From assembly GCA_035578155.1 (NCBI GenBank), contig JAPWDM010000001.1, forward strand, positions 14,548,725 to 14,612,724: 64,000 bases of DNA. Reading direction: 5' to 3'. Shown one piece after another: positions 32,355 to 40,554 of this stretch (the first letter of the stretch is position 1; the number at the start of each line of letters is the position of its first letter). This stretch comes from Brachynemurus nebulosus (Eukaryota; Arthropoda; Insecta; Neuroptera; Myrmeleontidae). The notes beneath the pieces are model-generated. The model searched no databases and was not told the origin of the DNA. It saw only the letters and a program-made list of their open reading frames with translations. The position numbers and the translations under genes are program-made.

Positions 32355-34185
32355 ACGACCCACAATATTATATATAATACGGGCCTTTACTCTTATCCTG
32401 GGAAGGATACAAGTATCATCTTTGGGGATTTACTTTATATTGCCATTCTACATCTTTGCATGAAATTTCATCAAAATCTGACCGATAGAAACAGGAGCGG
32501 GATCTAATGGGTTAATCAAGATTAATTCGTTAATTGGCTCCAAAGTGATCGTATATTTTTCTTTGCTTACAGAATTTACTTAAATTAATCCAAAAATCAT
32601 CTTGTGGTGAGGATATACTTACCAATTATAATACTACGAAGCTATTATCAACAAAATATCGTAAACTTCTCGTAAACATTGTTGTTTAGTATTTATTAAA
32701 TCATCAAAAAAAAGTAAACAGACAGTTATTATCTGCTGAAAAGTGTCAATGCGCTGAAGCAATTATAGACTTATTCCCAAATTTAAGAAATACGAAATCT
32801 GATCTGGGTTTTGTAAGTTGACAAATTTTTCTTCTATTTCTAAAGGGCCCCATACACAATCAGATCTGTATCAAAACCTGGTATCGATATAGATAGCGAT
32901 ACATGTGTCTGAGATTTGTACCAAGTTTATTTAGCACACACACGTTGAAACAGAATCGTGAAACCACCAACTTGATCAAAAATTTTATTAATAAAATTTT
33001 ATTATTTAACGATACTTGAAACAAGCCCACACACGCTGATAGAAGGCAATTTTTGTATCAATATCGTGATTCATGTATCTTTGTTGCAATACAGTGATAC
33101 CGAGACAATCATCACATATACGATAAAATCTGATACCTGCAACATGTAGTGATACAGATCTCATCGTGTATGGGGCCCTTTAAATGATAAATTTCACTGA
33201 TTCTGCTATAGAATCTATAATTTATCATACTCAAATACTTTGAAAATATAAAATTGATACAATTGTTTTTACAGGAACATTTTTATGATCCAAAGACTGG
33301 TGCAGGATTTATTGCGAATAAGTTATTGAATATTCGACGTAAGAAAACACATCCCAACGACAAAAGAGATCAGATAAAGAAGAATGTCTTTGCTACAGAC
33401 CTTGAACCAGTACTGGAACACATAGATGAAACGGACATTATCAAAGATGCAATTGCCTTTATGAAAAGTGCAACAATAGATCAAAAAGAAGACATTATTG
33501 AAAAAATTAAATTAACATTCAAATATCGAAGATTCATGTATCTTAATGAGCATTTTCTTGAAGCTTTCCCGAGATTTTTGGACCTCCCAGAATTGGTAAG
33601 ATGTTTTGTTAATAATTTTTATGCTTAAAATGATTATAATTTTATTTAATATGATATTTGACTAAAAATTAATGTAGATTGATGTGGAGTTCGAGCTTTT
33701 ATTTCCATTGACTGACAAGAATAGTTTGATCAGGCTATATCCAGACTATGTCAACGCGATTCTGACCGTTTATGAGAACGAGAGAAAAGATCCAAGTCTA
33801 CTTGGTTAGCAATTTTTTCTAAATTAATTATAAAATAAAATAATATATTTTAAAGTCTTATTTATTATGTGTTGTACTTAGAATGGGACCGCATTAGTAA
33901 TGCTATGATAGCACTCACTCAGTTACTACTTCCAACAGCCAAGGGCAAGCATTCATCATCTAGAGAAAAAGCCAGGAATATTATAAAAAAGTTGATTGTT
34001 TTCAAAGAGGTATGTTTTTTTTTCTAGAAGTAGTAAATAACATAAATAAATTCTATTCCTTAATTTCATTACTTTTTCAGCGTGGAACACCACTGACAGC
34101 TGATGAGGAACATCAAAATCAACCTAAATTGATTGCAGTTGGACCAAACAAAGTAGCAGTTGATCAGTATTTTTTTAGAAACTGA
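19806..34185 (+). CDS. Eight-exon uncharacterised insect-family gene interrupted by a 10.4-kb insertion in intron 2
   Basis: Function unknown; I recognise the exon set as a multi-copy uncharacterised protein family of insects. Inferred exons: 19806-19923 (ATG start), 19999-20160, 31136-31287, 32690-32812, 33275-33595, 33678-33804, 33882-34009, 34081-34185 (TGA). Every junction is GT...AG and all phases agree, giving 1,236 nt, i.e. 412 codons. The N-terminal ~90 residues have the look of a small PB1-like or ubiquitin-fold opener (VILDSDILADYV), but this is only a guess. Exon 3 is basic (PKRRRLD, a possible nuclear signal). One in-frame TAA at 31147-31149 early in exon 3 would truncate the product, so the gene is either decayed or uses a different exon-3 acceptor. 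Intron 2 holds a MITE (20188-20632) and the Polinton-like palindrome. Intron 4 holds another MITE (32843-33180). Confidence 0.6.
20188..20632. mobile_element. MITE in intron 2, TIR GGGyGTATTCGCGTTGT
   Basis: GGGTGTATTCGCGTTGTCGC at the left pairs with CACAACGCGAATACGCCCC at the right. The inner sequence also pairs loosely (CGTAGCGAGGAGCGACGC with repeats of GAAGCGATG/GTGATGCTC). It begins 28 bases after the exon-2 donor. The flanks ...AATACT and ATTCGA... show no clear duplication. The exon-2 ORF reading through it to 20288 is not genuine coding. Confidence 0.7.
20691..20696. repeat. Left target-site duplication AGCAAA (contains the exon-3 acceptor AG)
   Basis: AGCAAA directly before the palindrome repeats directly after it (31134-31139). 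Six bases is the Polinton/Maverick TSD length. Reading through without the element gives a normal acceptor, TTCTTATTACAG, followed by CAAAATCT. Confidence 0.85.
20822..20950. repeat. AACCTAAC-rich (telomere-like) zone in left arm
   Basis: About seven AACCTAA/AACCCAA motifs spaced irregularly, usually 12-26 bases apart. They resemble the insect telomere unit (CCTAA/TTAGG) but are not contiguous. The mirror copy is at 30880-31008. Confidence 0.75.
20945..21250. repeat. Subterminal tandem repeats, TAGATGGCGCAGCCACC type (left arm)
   Basis: AATTCCCTAATAGATGGCGC and variants occur about five times, with CTGTGTGTAAGTTTGAAAAA twice. Possible binding sites for a terminal protein or transposase; this is inference. 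The mirror is at 30580-30885. The 60-aa frame here is a shadow. Confidence 0.75.
21435..21440 (-). terminator. Polyadenylation signal AATAAA, left-arm 170-aa gene
   Basis: The mirror of AATAAA at 30390-30395, 30 bases past the stop codon on the minus strand. Confidence 0.6.
21470..21982 (-). CDS. 170-aa virus-like element protein, left copy
   Basis: Function unknown. The sequence opens MKADTAIVDFQGF and ends with a His/Cys-rich segment (SPRCGHHSGATCAMENV). I recognise the family from arthropod genomes, often beside relatives of the neighbouring 205-aa protein. The N-terminal hydrophobic strand plus acidic residues recalls the start of DEDD-type exonucleases, but the DxE motif is not intact, so no enzyme call is made. 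A TATA box and TCAGT initiator lie immediately upstream, and AATAAA lies 30 bases downstream. It differs from the right-arm copy by Gly57 here versus Glu57. It is the outermost gene of the arm and reads toward the terminus. Confidence 0.75.
   Translation of the reverse strand: MKADTAIVDFQGFPNSTNGKFYIKELAVLKFDSSEENCGEDYILQHYVFKSPIPFCGLSEKDQRTARWLRKKHHGFSWMDGHIEYEELQYILINNLHGTQIIYTKGEEKVRYLKRLLPSAPIMNFEEITICPKLRIITSTYTSPRCGHHSGATCAMENVISIYKYYCNNI
22007..22039 (-). promoter_or_regulatory. TATA/initiator core promoter of the left 170-aa gene
   Basis: TATAAAAG (22032-22039, minus strand) with TCAGT (22007-22011) placed about 30 bases downstream, matching arthropod TATA-Inr spacing. The TATA box overlaps the stop codon of the upstream 205-aa gene. 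The 5' leader is about 27 bases. Confidence 0.7.
22035..22652 (-). CDS. 205-aa virus-like protein (capsid-like family suspected), left copy
   Basis: Motifs in order: PHVTVADEQKL (3-13), FRSWDM (29-34), KTSTQLEKPRY (51-61), then DLNLDF, IDCSHQNE, and VVQYNPLTN near the C terminus. I recognise these as the C-terminal half of a conserved arthropod-genome/virus-like family. A structural (capsid-like) role fits a Polinton context but is inference. The reading frame stays open upstream of this ATG to about 22789 (NKKVIINAKHQLILTRARTD is encoded there) without another in-frame ATG. The true protein is probably longer, starting from a spliced or non-ATG site behind a possible TTCAG acceptor. The left copy is intact; the right copy is frameshifted. 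Confidence 0.7.
   Translation of the reverse strand: MVPHVTVADEQKLKLLKYVENSRDITIAFRSWDMHIQPTIPTARQNIWTVKTSTQLEKPRYIIFALQTNRRNKKDKDSSIFDHCELSDVKVYLNSAKYPYMDLNLDFSNDRYAVAYHMYSKFQQAYYDCKKNEPLLSKTQFKNIAPIIFIDCSHQNETLKSGPVDIRIEFKTLKEVPENTSAFCLLLHDRVVQYNPLTNIVTKYI
22790..24268. other. Non-coding ~1.5-kb stretch in left arm
   Basis: Very A+T-rich with no ORF over 60 codons. It lies between the zinc-finger and 205-aa genes and could be an intron or 3' UTR. Mirror at 27562-29041. The only arm difference noticed here is a 12- versus 13-base A/T run near 24118. Confidence 0.5.
24269..25402 (-). CDS. C2H2 zinc-finger acidic protein, 377 aa, left copy
   Basis: Starts MFNCIRCDKTF. One C2H2 finger at residues 4-26 (C4, C7, H20, H26; CX2CX12HX5H) suggests nucleic-acid binding. 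The remainder is highly charged and acidic, with low-complexity D/E/S/N stretches and a possible basic signal (EAKRFKYDD). A helical C-terminal third follows (IGKRIISITRELEKHD), and the end GEGLYLRPYRRY is basic-aromatic. No catalytic motif is visible. It could be an element-encoded DNA-binding, transcription or core protein. It has its own TATA-Inr promoter and a ~38-base leader. It reads outward from the central array and differs from the right copy by Pro245 here versus Ser245. Function is not assigned. Confidence 0.8.
   Translation of the reverse strand: MFNCIRCDKTFSRRSSLLRHMKRRVHTQEHETNNNDQIANNQFEYTTVNNGTQVNSAENRRQSESSKSNDENDDNETEYSFEARNEEKEDKAPVFQNQHENDTDLSKRNLNTFDESMMAAAEAIRSKFHALKNSHNILQSVNVEDNRSDEQKHLPSPDNYKETSFTPKIAGLLQTALDILMVKELQNACAKDEEQEDKNSEEKDQPSTSNSINGEAKRFKYDDENTNLHNGHSKPVDGEEYFDDPNHLVDELRSLATQTQIGEEMVNTVCNLMERSHIINPSFADYIENEKKRSHFNNLKESDIGKRIISITRELEKHDIIEPVLKYVFNDDEKTSTSDSEDTASEGEADDDENTVANDGDEKISGEGLYLRPYRRY
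25439..25473 (-). promoter_or_regulatory. TATA/initiator core promoter, left zinc-finger gene
   Basis: TATATAAG at 25466-25473 and TCAGT at 25439-25443 on the minus strand, mirrored at 26357-26391. Spacing from TATA to the A of TCAGT is ~31 bases. Confidence 0.75.
25503..26327. repeat. Central GGTGCACC/TTTGGTGTCA tandem array with orientation switch
   Basis: The basic unit is 31 bp (TTTGGTGTCATTTGGTGCACC plus TTTGGTGCAG), with some 20-bp short units. Up to about 25580 the units read ACCAAA; after that they read TTTGGT. Only about three units lie on the left of the switch, against about 24 on the right. Two nearly identical 288-bp blocks start at 25679 and 25967, matching eight 31-bp plus two 20-bp units. 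The absence of stop codons makes all three forward frames look open (up to 268 aa), but these are array translations, not genes. It could act as a promoter-linked or replication element; this is inference. Confidence 0.9.
26357..26391 (+). promoter_or_regulatory. TATA/initiator core promoter, right zinc-finger gene
   Basis: TATATAAG at 26357-26364 and TCAGT at 26387-26391, with ATG at 26428. The spacing is canonical for arthropod RNA polymerase II promoters. Confidence 0.75.
26428..27561 (+). CDS. C2H2 zinc-finger acidic protein, 377 aa, right copy
   Basis: Same protein as 24269-25402 on the other arm: one CX2CX12HX5H finger at residues 4-26, an acidic low-complexity body, and a GLYLRPYRRY end. 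The only amino-acid difference seen is Ser245 (TCG at 27160-27162) for Pro245. The reading frame is intact. It is transcribed away from the central array toward the right terminus. Two intact copies in opposite orientation share the array between their promoters, a bidirectional arrangement. Confidence 0.8.
   Translation: MFNCIRCDKTFSRRSSLLRHMKRRVHTQEHETNNNDQIANNQFEYTTVNNGTQVNSAENRRQSESSKSNDENDDNETEYSFEARNEEKEDKAPVFQNQHENDTDLSKRNLNTFDESMMAAAEAIRSKFHALKNSHNILQSVNVEDNRSDEQKHLPSPDNYKETSFTPKIAGLLQTALDILMVKELQNACAKDEEQEDKNSEEKDQPSTSNSINGEAKRFKYDDENTNLHNGHSKPVDGEEYFDDSNHLVDELRSLATQTQIGEEMVNTVCNLMERSHIINPSFADYIENEKKRSHFNNLKESDIGKRIISITRELEKHDIIEPVLKYVFNDDEKTSTSDSEDTASEGEADDDENTVANDGDEKISGEGLYLRPYRRY
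27562..29041. other. Non-coding ~1.5-kb stretch in right arm
   Basis: Mirror of 22790-24268. No ORF. A13 here replaces 12 in the other arm near 27701-27713. Confidence 0.5.
29179..29795 (+). pseudogene. 205-aa virus-like protein, right copy, frameshifted
   Basis: Identical in sequence to the left copy except for loss of one A near 29456-29459 (TTTAATTC here, TTTAAATTC in the left arm). This ends the first frame at 29487, and the remainder is read from 29478 in the next frame. The open frame also extends upstream of 29179 to about 29042 without an ATG. Since the other copy is intact, the element keeps one working version. Sequencing or homopolymer error is an alternative. Confidence 0.7.
29791..29823 (+). 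promoter_or_regulatory. TATA/initiator core promoter of the right 170-aa gene
   Basis: TATAAAAG at 29791-29798 overlaps the preceding gene's TAA (29793-29795). TCAGT is at 29819-29823, with the TATA start 30 bases before its A. ATG follows at 29848. Confidence 0.7.
29848..30360 (+). CDS. 170-aa virus-like element protein, right copy
   Basis: Same product as 21470-21982, with Glu57 (GAA at 30016-30018) in place of Gly57. Intact frame; a compact TATA-Inr lies 5' and AATAAA 3'. Uncharacterised family with a C-terminal His/Cys cluster. Its position as the last gene before the repeat-rich terminus is the same in both arms. Confidence 0.75.
   Translation: MKADTAIVDFQGFPNSTNGKFYIKELAVLKFDSSEENCGEDYILQHYVFKSPIPFCELSEKDQRTARWLRKKHHGFSWMDGHIEYEELQYILINNLHGTQIIYTKGEEKVRYLKRLLPSAPIMNFEEITICPKLRIITSTYTSPRCGHHSGATCAMENVISIYKYYCNNI
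30390..30395 (+). terminator. Polyadenylation signal AATAAA, right 170-aa gene
   Basis: AATAAA 30 bases after the TAA stop at 30358-30360. Confidence 0.65.
30580..30885. repeat. Subterminal tandem repeats (right arm)
   Basis: GGTGGCTGCGCCATCTATTA and variants, the mirror of 20945-21250. Confidence 0.75.
30880..31008. repeat. TTAGGTT-rich (telomere-like) zone in right arm
   Basis: TTAGGTT or TTGGGTT occurs about seven times at irregular spacing, the mirror of 20822-20950. Confidence 0.75.
31134..31139. repeat. Right target-site duplication AGCAAA
   Basis: Exact copy of 20691-20696. Its AG now serves as the acceptor before exon 3 (31136). Confidence 0.85.
31475..32110. repeat. Dispersed repeat B, copy 1
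   Basis: Diverged copies of this stretch are found at 61180-61379, 62670-62800 and 63631-63800, where later insertions split it. Shared landmarks include ACAAATTTTTTACATTGATTT versus ACAAATTTTTGCATTAATTT, and GAGATAATTAGTTGTAAAAT versus AAGATAATTAGTTGTAATTA. Lies in intron 3. Class unknown. Confidence 0.5.
32297..32352. repeat. (AT)n microsatellite
   Basis: Uninterrupted TA run in intron 3. Confidence 0.95.
32690..34185 (+). CDS. 3' exon block of the same gene (five exons)
   Basis: Strongest coding evidence in the gene. Exon 32690-32812 ends ...FPNLRNTKSDLGF. Exon 33275-33595 (107 codons) opens EHFYDPKTGAGFIANKLLNI and ends ...FLDLPEL. Exon 33678-33804 opens IDVEFELLFPLTDKNSLIRL. Exon 33882-34009 opens EWDRISNAMIALTQLLLP. 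Exon 34081-34185 contains QPKLIAVGPNKVAVDQYFF and then TGA. Introns are short (73-82 bp) except the first (462 bp), which carries a MITE. All sites are canonical and frames are continuous, with no stop codons. I infer selection on this block at least until recently. The fold is not identified. Confidence 0.72.
32843..33180. mobile_element. MITE in intron 4, TIR AAGGGCCCCATACAC
   Basis: AAGGGCCCCATACACAATCA at the left pairs with GTGTATGGGGCCCTT at the right. TA lies on both sides (32841-32842, 33181-33182), suggesting a Tc1/mariner-type TA target. The subterminal GATCTGTATCA motif is repeated in inverted form. Confidence 0.75.
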
Positions 34186-34730
34186 TAAGAAATTTATATT
34201 TCGGCCTACAAAAGATATTGTAGAAGCGACAGATTACTTATTTAAAGCTCATTGTCTTCCATGTACAGTATGACAACGATCTTCGCAATTTCTGGGTATT
34301 GCTTCAACATTTTTTTTTTTTTTTTAAATACCAAGTAAAGTGAAATGCACTAATATTATCATGGAAATCTTCACAAAAATTGATTTTATCGAAAAACATA
34401 GTCCAGAACAATCCGGCAATTAATATTGCGTATAAGTTATTCATAAAATTTTATAAAAAATATTCTTATTGCGAGATCGTAGATTTTTAAGTACAGCATT
34501 TTTCTCAGTTTTAAAATTCTATTCTTAAATATTTTCTTCGTGAATACGTTCATGTAGTTTTTTTTTCAATTATTTATCTAATTTGAATCATGTTTAATTG
34601 TTATTTGTGTAATTTTAAAAAGTATGAATAAAAAAAACTATTTAAAAATTATTTTTTACTATTTCCTTTCATTTTTTAATTAAAAACAATGTTAACAATA
34701 TTAATAACAGTAAAATTAACAATAATAAAT

Positions 34731-35245
34731 ACACTGCCGATCCGATTGAGAGAAAGAAAAATGCATATGTATTGGTCACATAGATATAAAAAAAAAACAT
34801 TAGGAATTTTCTGAGTAAACAAATCATATATGTATATAGAGTGGAATTTTAATAACTCATACCTTTTGGTAAATTTCGATAAAATTTTACGATGATTTAG
34901 AACAGAATCTGTTAGAAACAACATAACTTAAAATATAGCTATGTTGCTTTCGACAAATTCCGTTCTAAATCATCGTAAAATTTTATGAAATATAAAATTT
35001 TACGATGATTTAGAACAGAATTTGTAGGAAACAACATAATTTAAAACATAGCTATGTTGTTTCCAACAAATTCCGTTCTTAACCATAGTAAAATTTTATC
35101 GAAATTCAGCAAAAGGTATAATAATTATTAAAATTCCACGCTGTATACATATATAATGATTTCTTAACATAAAAATCCTAATGTTTTTTTTATATTGTGA
35201 CCTATACATACGCATTTTTCTTTCTCTCAATCGGATCAGCAGTGT
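34731..35245. mobile_element. Foldback MITE, TIR ACACTGCTGATCCGATTGAG
   Basis: ACACTGCCGATCCGATTGAG at the left pairs with CTCAATCGGATCAGCAGTGT at the right, with the TIR extending ~50 bases. The centre holds two further inverted copies of a ~100-bp segment containing AAAATTTTACGATGATTTAG. AATAAA-like direct repeats flank it, but the context is too A-rich to be sure. Confidence 0.8.
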
Positions 35246-35264
35246 AAATAAAAAAAAAAATAGT

Positions 35265-35637
35265 AACATAAAAAAAGTGTCAAATTTAACACAATGATGT
35301 GTAAAATTAACTGATTTAGTATGTTGTATAATACTATGTGCAACACATTTATTGAGTAAACTTCTACATTCTAATTCAGTTAATTTGACACATCACTGTG
35401 TTAAAAATGTACACTAAATAATGGTTATTATTAACATATCCATTGTTAAAATTATAACATAACTCATTGTGTCAAATTAACACAAAATGTATGTCCTCTT
35501 GTGTGTTAAATCATTGACACAAATCTTGTGTATAGATTTGACACATATGCTTTGTGTTAAAATAACACAAAAAATTGAGTGGACCGTTCTGGACATGTGA
35601 AATGTGTTAATTTTAACACAAATTTTTTCACTGTGTA
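35265..35637. mobile_element. AACACAAA/TTTGTGTT-rich MITE-like module, copy 2
   Basis: AGTGTCAAATTTAACAC at the left and GTGTTAATTTTAACACAAAT near the right, with many TGTGTTAA palindromes. Related to 19085-19340. Confidence 0.5.
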
Positions 35638-35709
35638 AAGCTACGGATACACGAGACATCAAAATAACGACACATCTAAATTAGCATTATTGTGTGCAAT
35701 GTTTACACT

Positions 35710-35968
35710 ATAGAACACTAGAAGCAAACTAATATCAAAAAAGTTTAGTTCGCTTGGAGTCATTTGTTGGTCTGTCACAGCTTAAGGCATTTAGTCAGTC
35801 GGTGTCGGTCATCGAATCCACTAGGATTGTTATGCATTGTAAGACCATTGTTACTTGACCTGCATGTTGCTCTGTCCGATAATACGTGTTTTGTAATTGT
35901 GTGTGTAAATACTCACACAGAAGCAAACATCAAGCCTAAACCACTACAAACAGTTTGTACTTACACAG
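35710..35968. repeat. Dispersed repeat A, copy 2
   Basis: Same orientation as 18696-18960. Shares TATAGAACACTAGAAGC, TTCGCTTGGAGTCATTTGT and CTGTCACAGCTTAAGGCATT. Confidence 0.7.
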
Positions 35969-36632
35969 CATAGTGATGCGAAGTGGAGGAGATTTTACGT
36001 CACCTTTCTGCTACAGTCGGAATACTAACTATCATATAGTAGTTTGGCCCGTTGGTTTACACGTTCAAGTAAATTTGCAGTCTAGATCAGGCTAGAACAG
36101 TTGTATACACTCGAGTTGCTAGACTTCTCTAGCAAATATTTGAGGTTGTTTACACAGTAGTGTCACACACGGCGAATAGAATAGTGTCAGACATTTCACA
36201 CAACACCTGATTTAGATTATAATTTAACATTTCTAAATCGTGTTTTGTATTGCCATATTCTATTTTGAATTGAAAACTAATATTTTTATAAATGTTGCTG
36301 CAAGACGGCAGTTTCGTACTGAAAATAATTTATTTCATTTTTTGCTATAGTGTAAATCCAACTTGTAAAATTTTATTACGTTTACTTTTTTCTTAGAGTT
36401 GTAATATAATATTGTCTCTGTATTATCTTTTGGATGCGTCTAACAATTTAGGATTACCTTGTTGGTAGTATCTTAAATCAACTTTTCTGTCCTTTTGTAA
36501 AAAAAAAACTTCTACACCAAAAGTGTGTCGTGTGTCCGTACCTTTATAATCTTTTTAAAATAAATTATTTTTTTTTGTCAAAAGATTCTTATAACATAAC
36601 CTATTTGTACGACTTAACGTTTATGTAAAAAA
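35969..36632. other. Unassigned DNA
   Basis: No gene or repeat boundary recognised. Confidence 0.4.
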
Positions 36633-37076
36633 AACAATATGTTTTCATCCAAATCATTTTAATATTTGCGACGATTTGGACTTTTACACAAAATTTCGAA
36701 TGCGAAAGGAATTTTTATTTTGGAAAAAATTCGCCCACGAATACAACACAAAACGAACTGGTATGCTGTTTTTTAAATAATAATTATTTCAACTAACTAG
36801 TGTTAATGTATCTTTTTTTTAGGAATAGTACATTATCTTCAGAAATAATGTTTTTTTTAAGGAGGAGTTTTCAAAGCTACTACTAGCAAAGTAGTGAAAT
36901 TAGTGTCACACAAAATTGCTTTGTTGCGTGAAGAATTCATTAAATTTCCAACAACTGACGTCGAAAAGGCGCAAGTTAAAGAAAATTTTTATAACATTAC
37001 GCGGTTTCCGAGAGTGTTTGCTGCTTTAGATTGTACACAGTACACACGTTCGGATACAGTCGCCAGGTACGAGTAA
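36633..37076 (+). pseudogene. PIF/Harbinger-type transposase fragment
   Basis: Two coding blocks separated by an intron-like or degraded gap. The first (about 36650-36765) reads CDDLDFYTKFRMRKEFLFW. The second (36880-37076) reads KVVKLVSHKIALLREEFIKF and FYNITRFPRVFAALDCTQY, the last carrying the Asp of the DDE core. The same blocks occur in the TAA-flanked element at 58388-59528. Harbinger nucleases normally need a further ~150 residues with the later catalytic acids, which are missing here. Non-functional remnant. Confidence 0.7.
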
Positions 37077-37179
37077 ATTGTAGAGCACGTCAACTGTAAT
37101 TTCGATGTTTGCCGGAAATAAATAATTTCGCAAATATGAACGGCCAAAAGGAATTGGAACTGTCATTTGCTCATACGTA

Positions 37180-40110
37180 TTTCTTACAAGTAAAGGGCCC
37201 GAGGCCGGACCTATCGATTTTGATGAAACTTAGATATGTTGTAGAACACTAAAAAATAAGCGACACGTATTTTTTTTATCGGCGGAAAAACGACTTGAAG
37301 GGGTGAAATCGCCCTCCAAAAATTGGGGTAAAAATTTAATTTTTTAAATATCTCGAAAACAGTAAGAGATAGAGCAAAAGTTTAAATTGGCAGTATTGCT
37401 CTTTTTTAAAGAGCTATTTATTGGTATGCAATTCGTTCAAATTGTGTCAAGAGGGGTGGCTGGGGGTTAAAATTTAGGGGTTAATTTTGCAAAAAGGGGA
37501 TAAAATTAAGCAATATAAAAATTCTGTTTACAGATTTGAAATCTACGTCAGAAAATCTAATTGACCTATTTTTGCTCAATGTCCTAATATTAAGTCTAGG
37601 GGTAGTTAACTAGGGAGTGACTGTGTCGAATAGTCGTACTACTTGTGTAGTTTAAGAAGTTCTTCTTCATGGAAAATAGTTTAAGACATTTGAAATAACG
37701 TAGAAATGAAATTTTCGATTTCAAAATTCAGTTTGAGCAACATTGGAGAGGGGGTGAGTCACCCTCTTAAATTACATATTAGTTAACATACACTCATTTT
37801 TAATAATAATACATACACGGATACATATACAGGCTGGAAACAGATTTATCGAACATGGGGCAAGTATGGTGAGAAATTTTTCTCAGGATCAATGTGATCT
37901 CTGACACTTTTTGATCAATAATATTTCATTTTTAAATCGCGTTACCATGGATCTGCAATATTTTTGTGTTTGTCAGATTAAATACCCCTGTCGCAGCATC
38001 TGCATTACATAGCGAATTTCCAAATTTTGGGGACTGGCGGATCTCATCTAAGAACTGTACCTATTTAAAATAGTTTAGCTTTCTAAGAGTAAAAGAATTT
38101 TTAAAATCGGCTGGGTAATTAGTTTTGATATTTTTGGGACCCAAGAACCCGAACGGACTTTGTGCAGCATAGTTGTATCCATCTAAAATAATTTAGTTCT
38201 CTAACAGTGAAAAAATTTTCAAAATCGGTCGGTTAGTTTATTTTTTACAATAATGGGAACAGTAAACCCTGGCGGAAATCATACAACATAACCTTTATTC
38301 ATCTAAAATAATTTTAGTAAAAAGTTTATCCTAACAGTAAAAAACGGGTCCTAGGGATCTCATATAACTTATGGTAGTCCGTAAGGTTCTTGTGGACATC
38401 ATTTAATTACTTAATGAATTCAAATACTTTAACTTACTAACGGTGAAAAAATTTTCAAAATTTTCGACATTCGCTAAAAAAATCATTGAAAAATATTTGA
38501 TATGTTTCGATCAATTAATGGTCAACATCAGCAAATAAAAGTTACTCAAATCGAAGAAAAGAATGAGTTATTTGTCCGTAGAAATTAAAATACAAATTCT
38601 GAAAACGAGCAAAGAAATATTGAAAAAACTAGATCGGCAAAACATTCTGACAAATAACACTACCCAACTAATACTCGCCAATTTGAATGAAACTTAACAT
38701 ACTTATTAAACAGCGAAAAATATTAAATACGTGTTTTTTTATTTCGGCTAAATACGCTTTTTAGGGGTAGAAAACACCATTCAACCTCTGTAGATGAAAA
38801 CAGTTATAGCTAGATATTTTTGAAACGACATATTTTCTGAAAAAAGGGCTGAGTACCAAATTTGTAGAATTTAAAGCGATGCACTTGATAGTGACCCTGA
38901 AATCGATTTTCAAGGTCAGTTGAAAATGATTAGCCATTGCCGAACTTTGACCATATCCTGTACCTATAAGCAGTAATTTCATGTATTGACTCAATCTATC
39001 TTCAAAGTTGATTTATAGAAAAAATTAGAAGAAAACATTTTTGTAAGTAATTTTAGAAGTAAAGTTAAGAAAAGATTTAATATCACTCTAATTGTAAGTT
39101 AAACATTAACTTTATGTTATATTAGAAATTTTCAAAATTTTTTAAAATTTTTATTGCTACTCTATAGTTATCATATTAGGAATTCAATTGAACATATGAT
39201 TAACTATTATTTTTCCGATTGCGATTGAGCAAGTATTTTTCAAAATTACTTCTTGATCACTTATTTTCTATCTTGCATGTGAAATTCGTTCGAATATACT
39301 TTGAACCATTTAGGGGTGAAAAGTAAGCTACTCCTTTTGAAAAATATTAAATGATTTTCAAATGACTTTGGAAATTGACCTCAAGGTCAACTTCAAAGTC
39401 ATCATCAAGTGCATCACTTTGAACTCTATAACTTTGGTCCTAAGCACTTTTTTCAGAAAATATATCGTACCATAATCCACTTCTATGTTGATTCCTGGTC
39501 TCTTTTCCTGCGTTTCTAATATTTATGTCAATAAAAAATGTGCTACCGTAGACAAGGATGAATAGGTACGCGTTCAGACTTCACACCGTATTTTTTGTAT
39601 TTATTTTATGAGAACCTAATCTTTAATATATTAAAAATTTACGCGAAGATGGTCACTTTATCAGCAGTATCCAAAAAAATTTAAAAATATTGGTGGTTTT
39701 TGAAAAATTAACAAAAATCGTATAATTTCTTCTCTGTGAAAAATTGGGATCAAAAGAGACGAGAAAAGAGTAAATGGGGACAACCGGTAGGGTCGACCAA
39801 AATAACGGACCCGATTTTTTTCATCTGACACAGTCGCCATTTAAGAAGTGAAATTACCCCTCAAAATTAGGGTAAAATTTCAATTTTGCTAGATTACTTG
39901 AAAACTGCGGCAGATAAAGAAAAATTTTAAATTGACACAACACTTCATTTTTAGAGAGCTTTCTACTGATATATACAAAGCTAGAGTCGGACCTACTAGA
40001 GGGGATATTTTGGTAAATTTGGGGGTAAAAAAAGTTGTATAAGCGTTTTTCCTAACATCTAAAACAAAAACAAGAGCCTTATCACCATTTTTTCTAAGCA
40101 TTAAAAGCTG
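37180..40110. repeat. Repeat-rich, non-coding 2.9-kb region
   Basis: Contains GGCCGGACCTATCGATTTTGATGAAA (37190), echoed at 46690 (GGTCGGATCTGTCGATTTTT). A direct diverged pair lies at 37310-37440 and 39860-39980, both with GGGGTAAAAWTT then AGAGCT. An inverted pair lies at 38806-38945 and 39340-39480, with GATGCACTTGAT shared on opposite strands. No coding potential was seen. Its overall architecture is unresolved. Confidence 0.5.
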
Positions 40111-40554
40111 GTTTATATTCGATTTCTATTGAAAACTCAATTAGACTGCATGTTAAAAGTGAGCAAAAATTAAACCTGCAATAACTTTTAAACGCTGTAG
40201 TGAATCTAATTTAAATTTTCACAGTCGATTAAATTTAGAAAAACCATTATTCGCACAAATTTTCATAAGACTGTCACCATTTTTAAGTACCTCCATAATA
40301 TCCTTAACTTGTAGCTATGGTATAATTATCAAAATTTTTTGCAGGTTTCTTACTAATCATACAACATGTAATGATTCATACAACATACAACACATAATTC
40401 CTGAGTAGCCCTAAATAATGCGTGTCAAACACGCACTTAACGACTTTTTTATTATTTGTTACTAACAGCTACATATTTAAACCATGATCTTACAAACCTT
40501 TTAGACAAAATAATTTCTTGAAGATAATATTACAATAATATTTCTTTATTTTGT

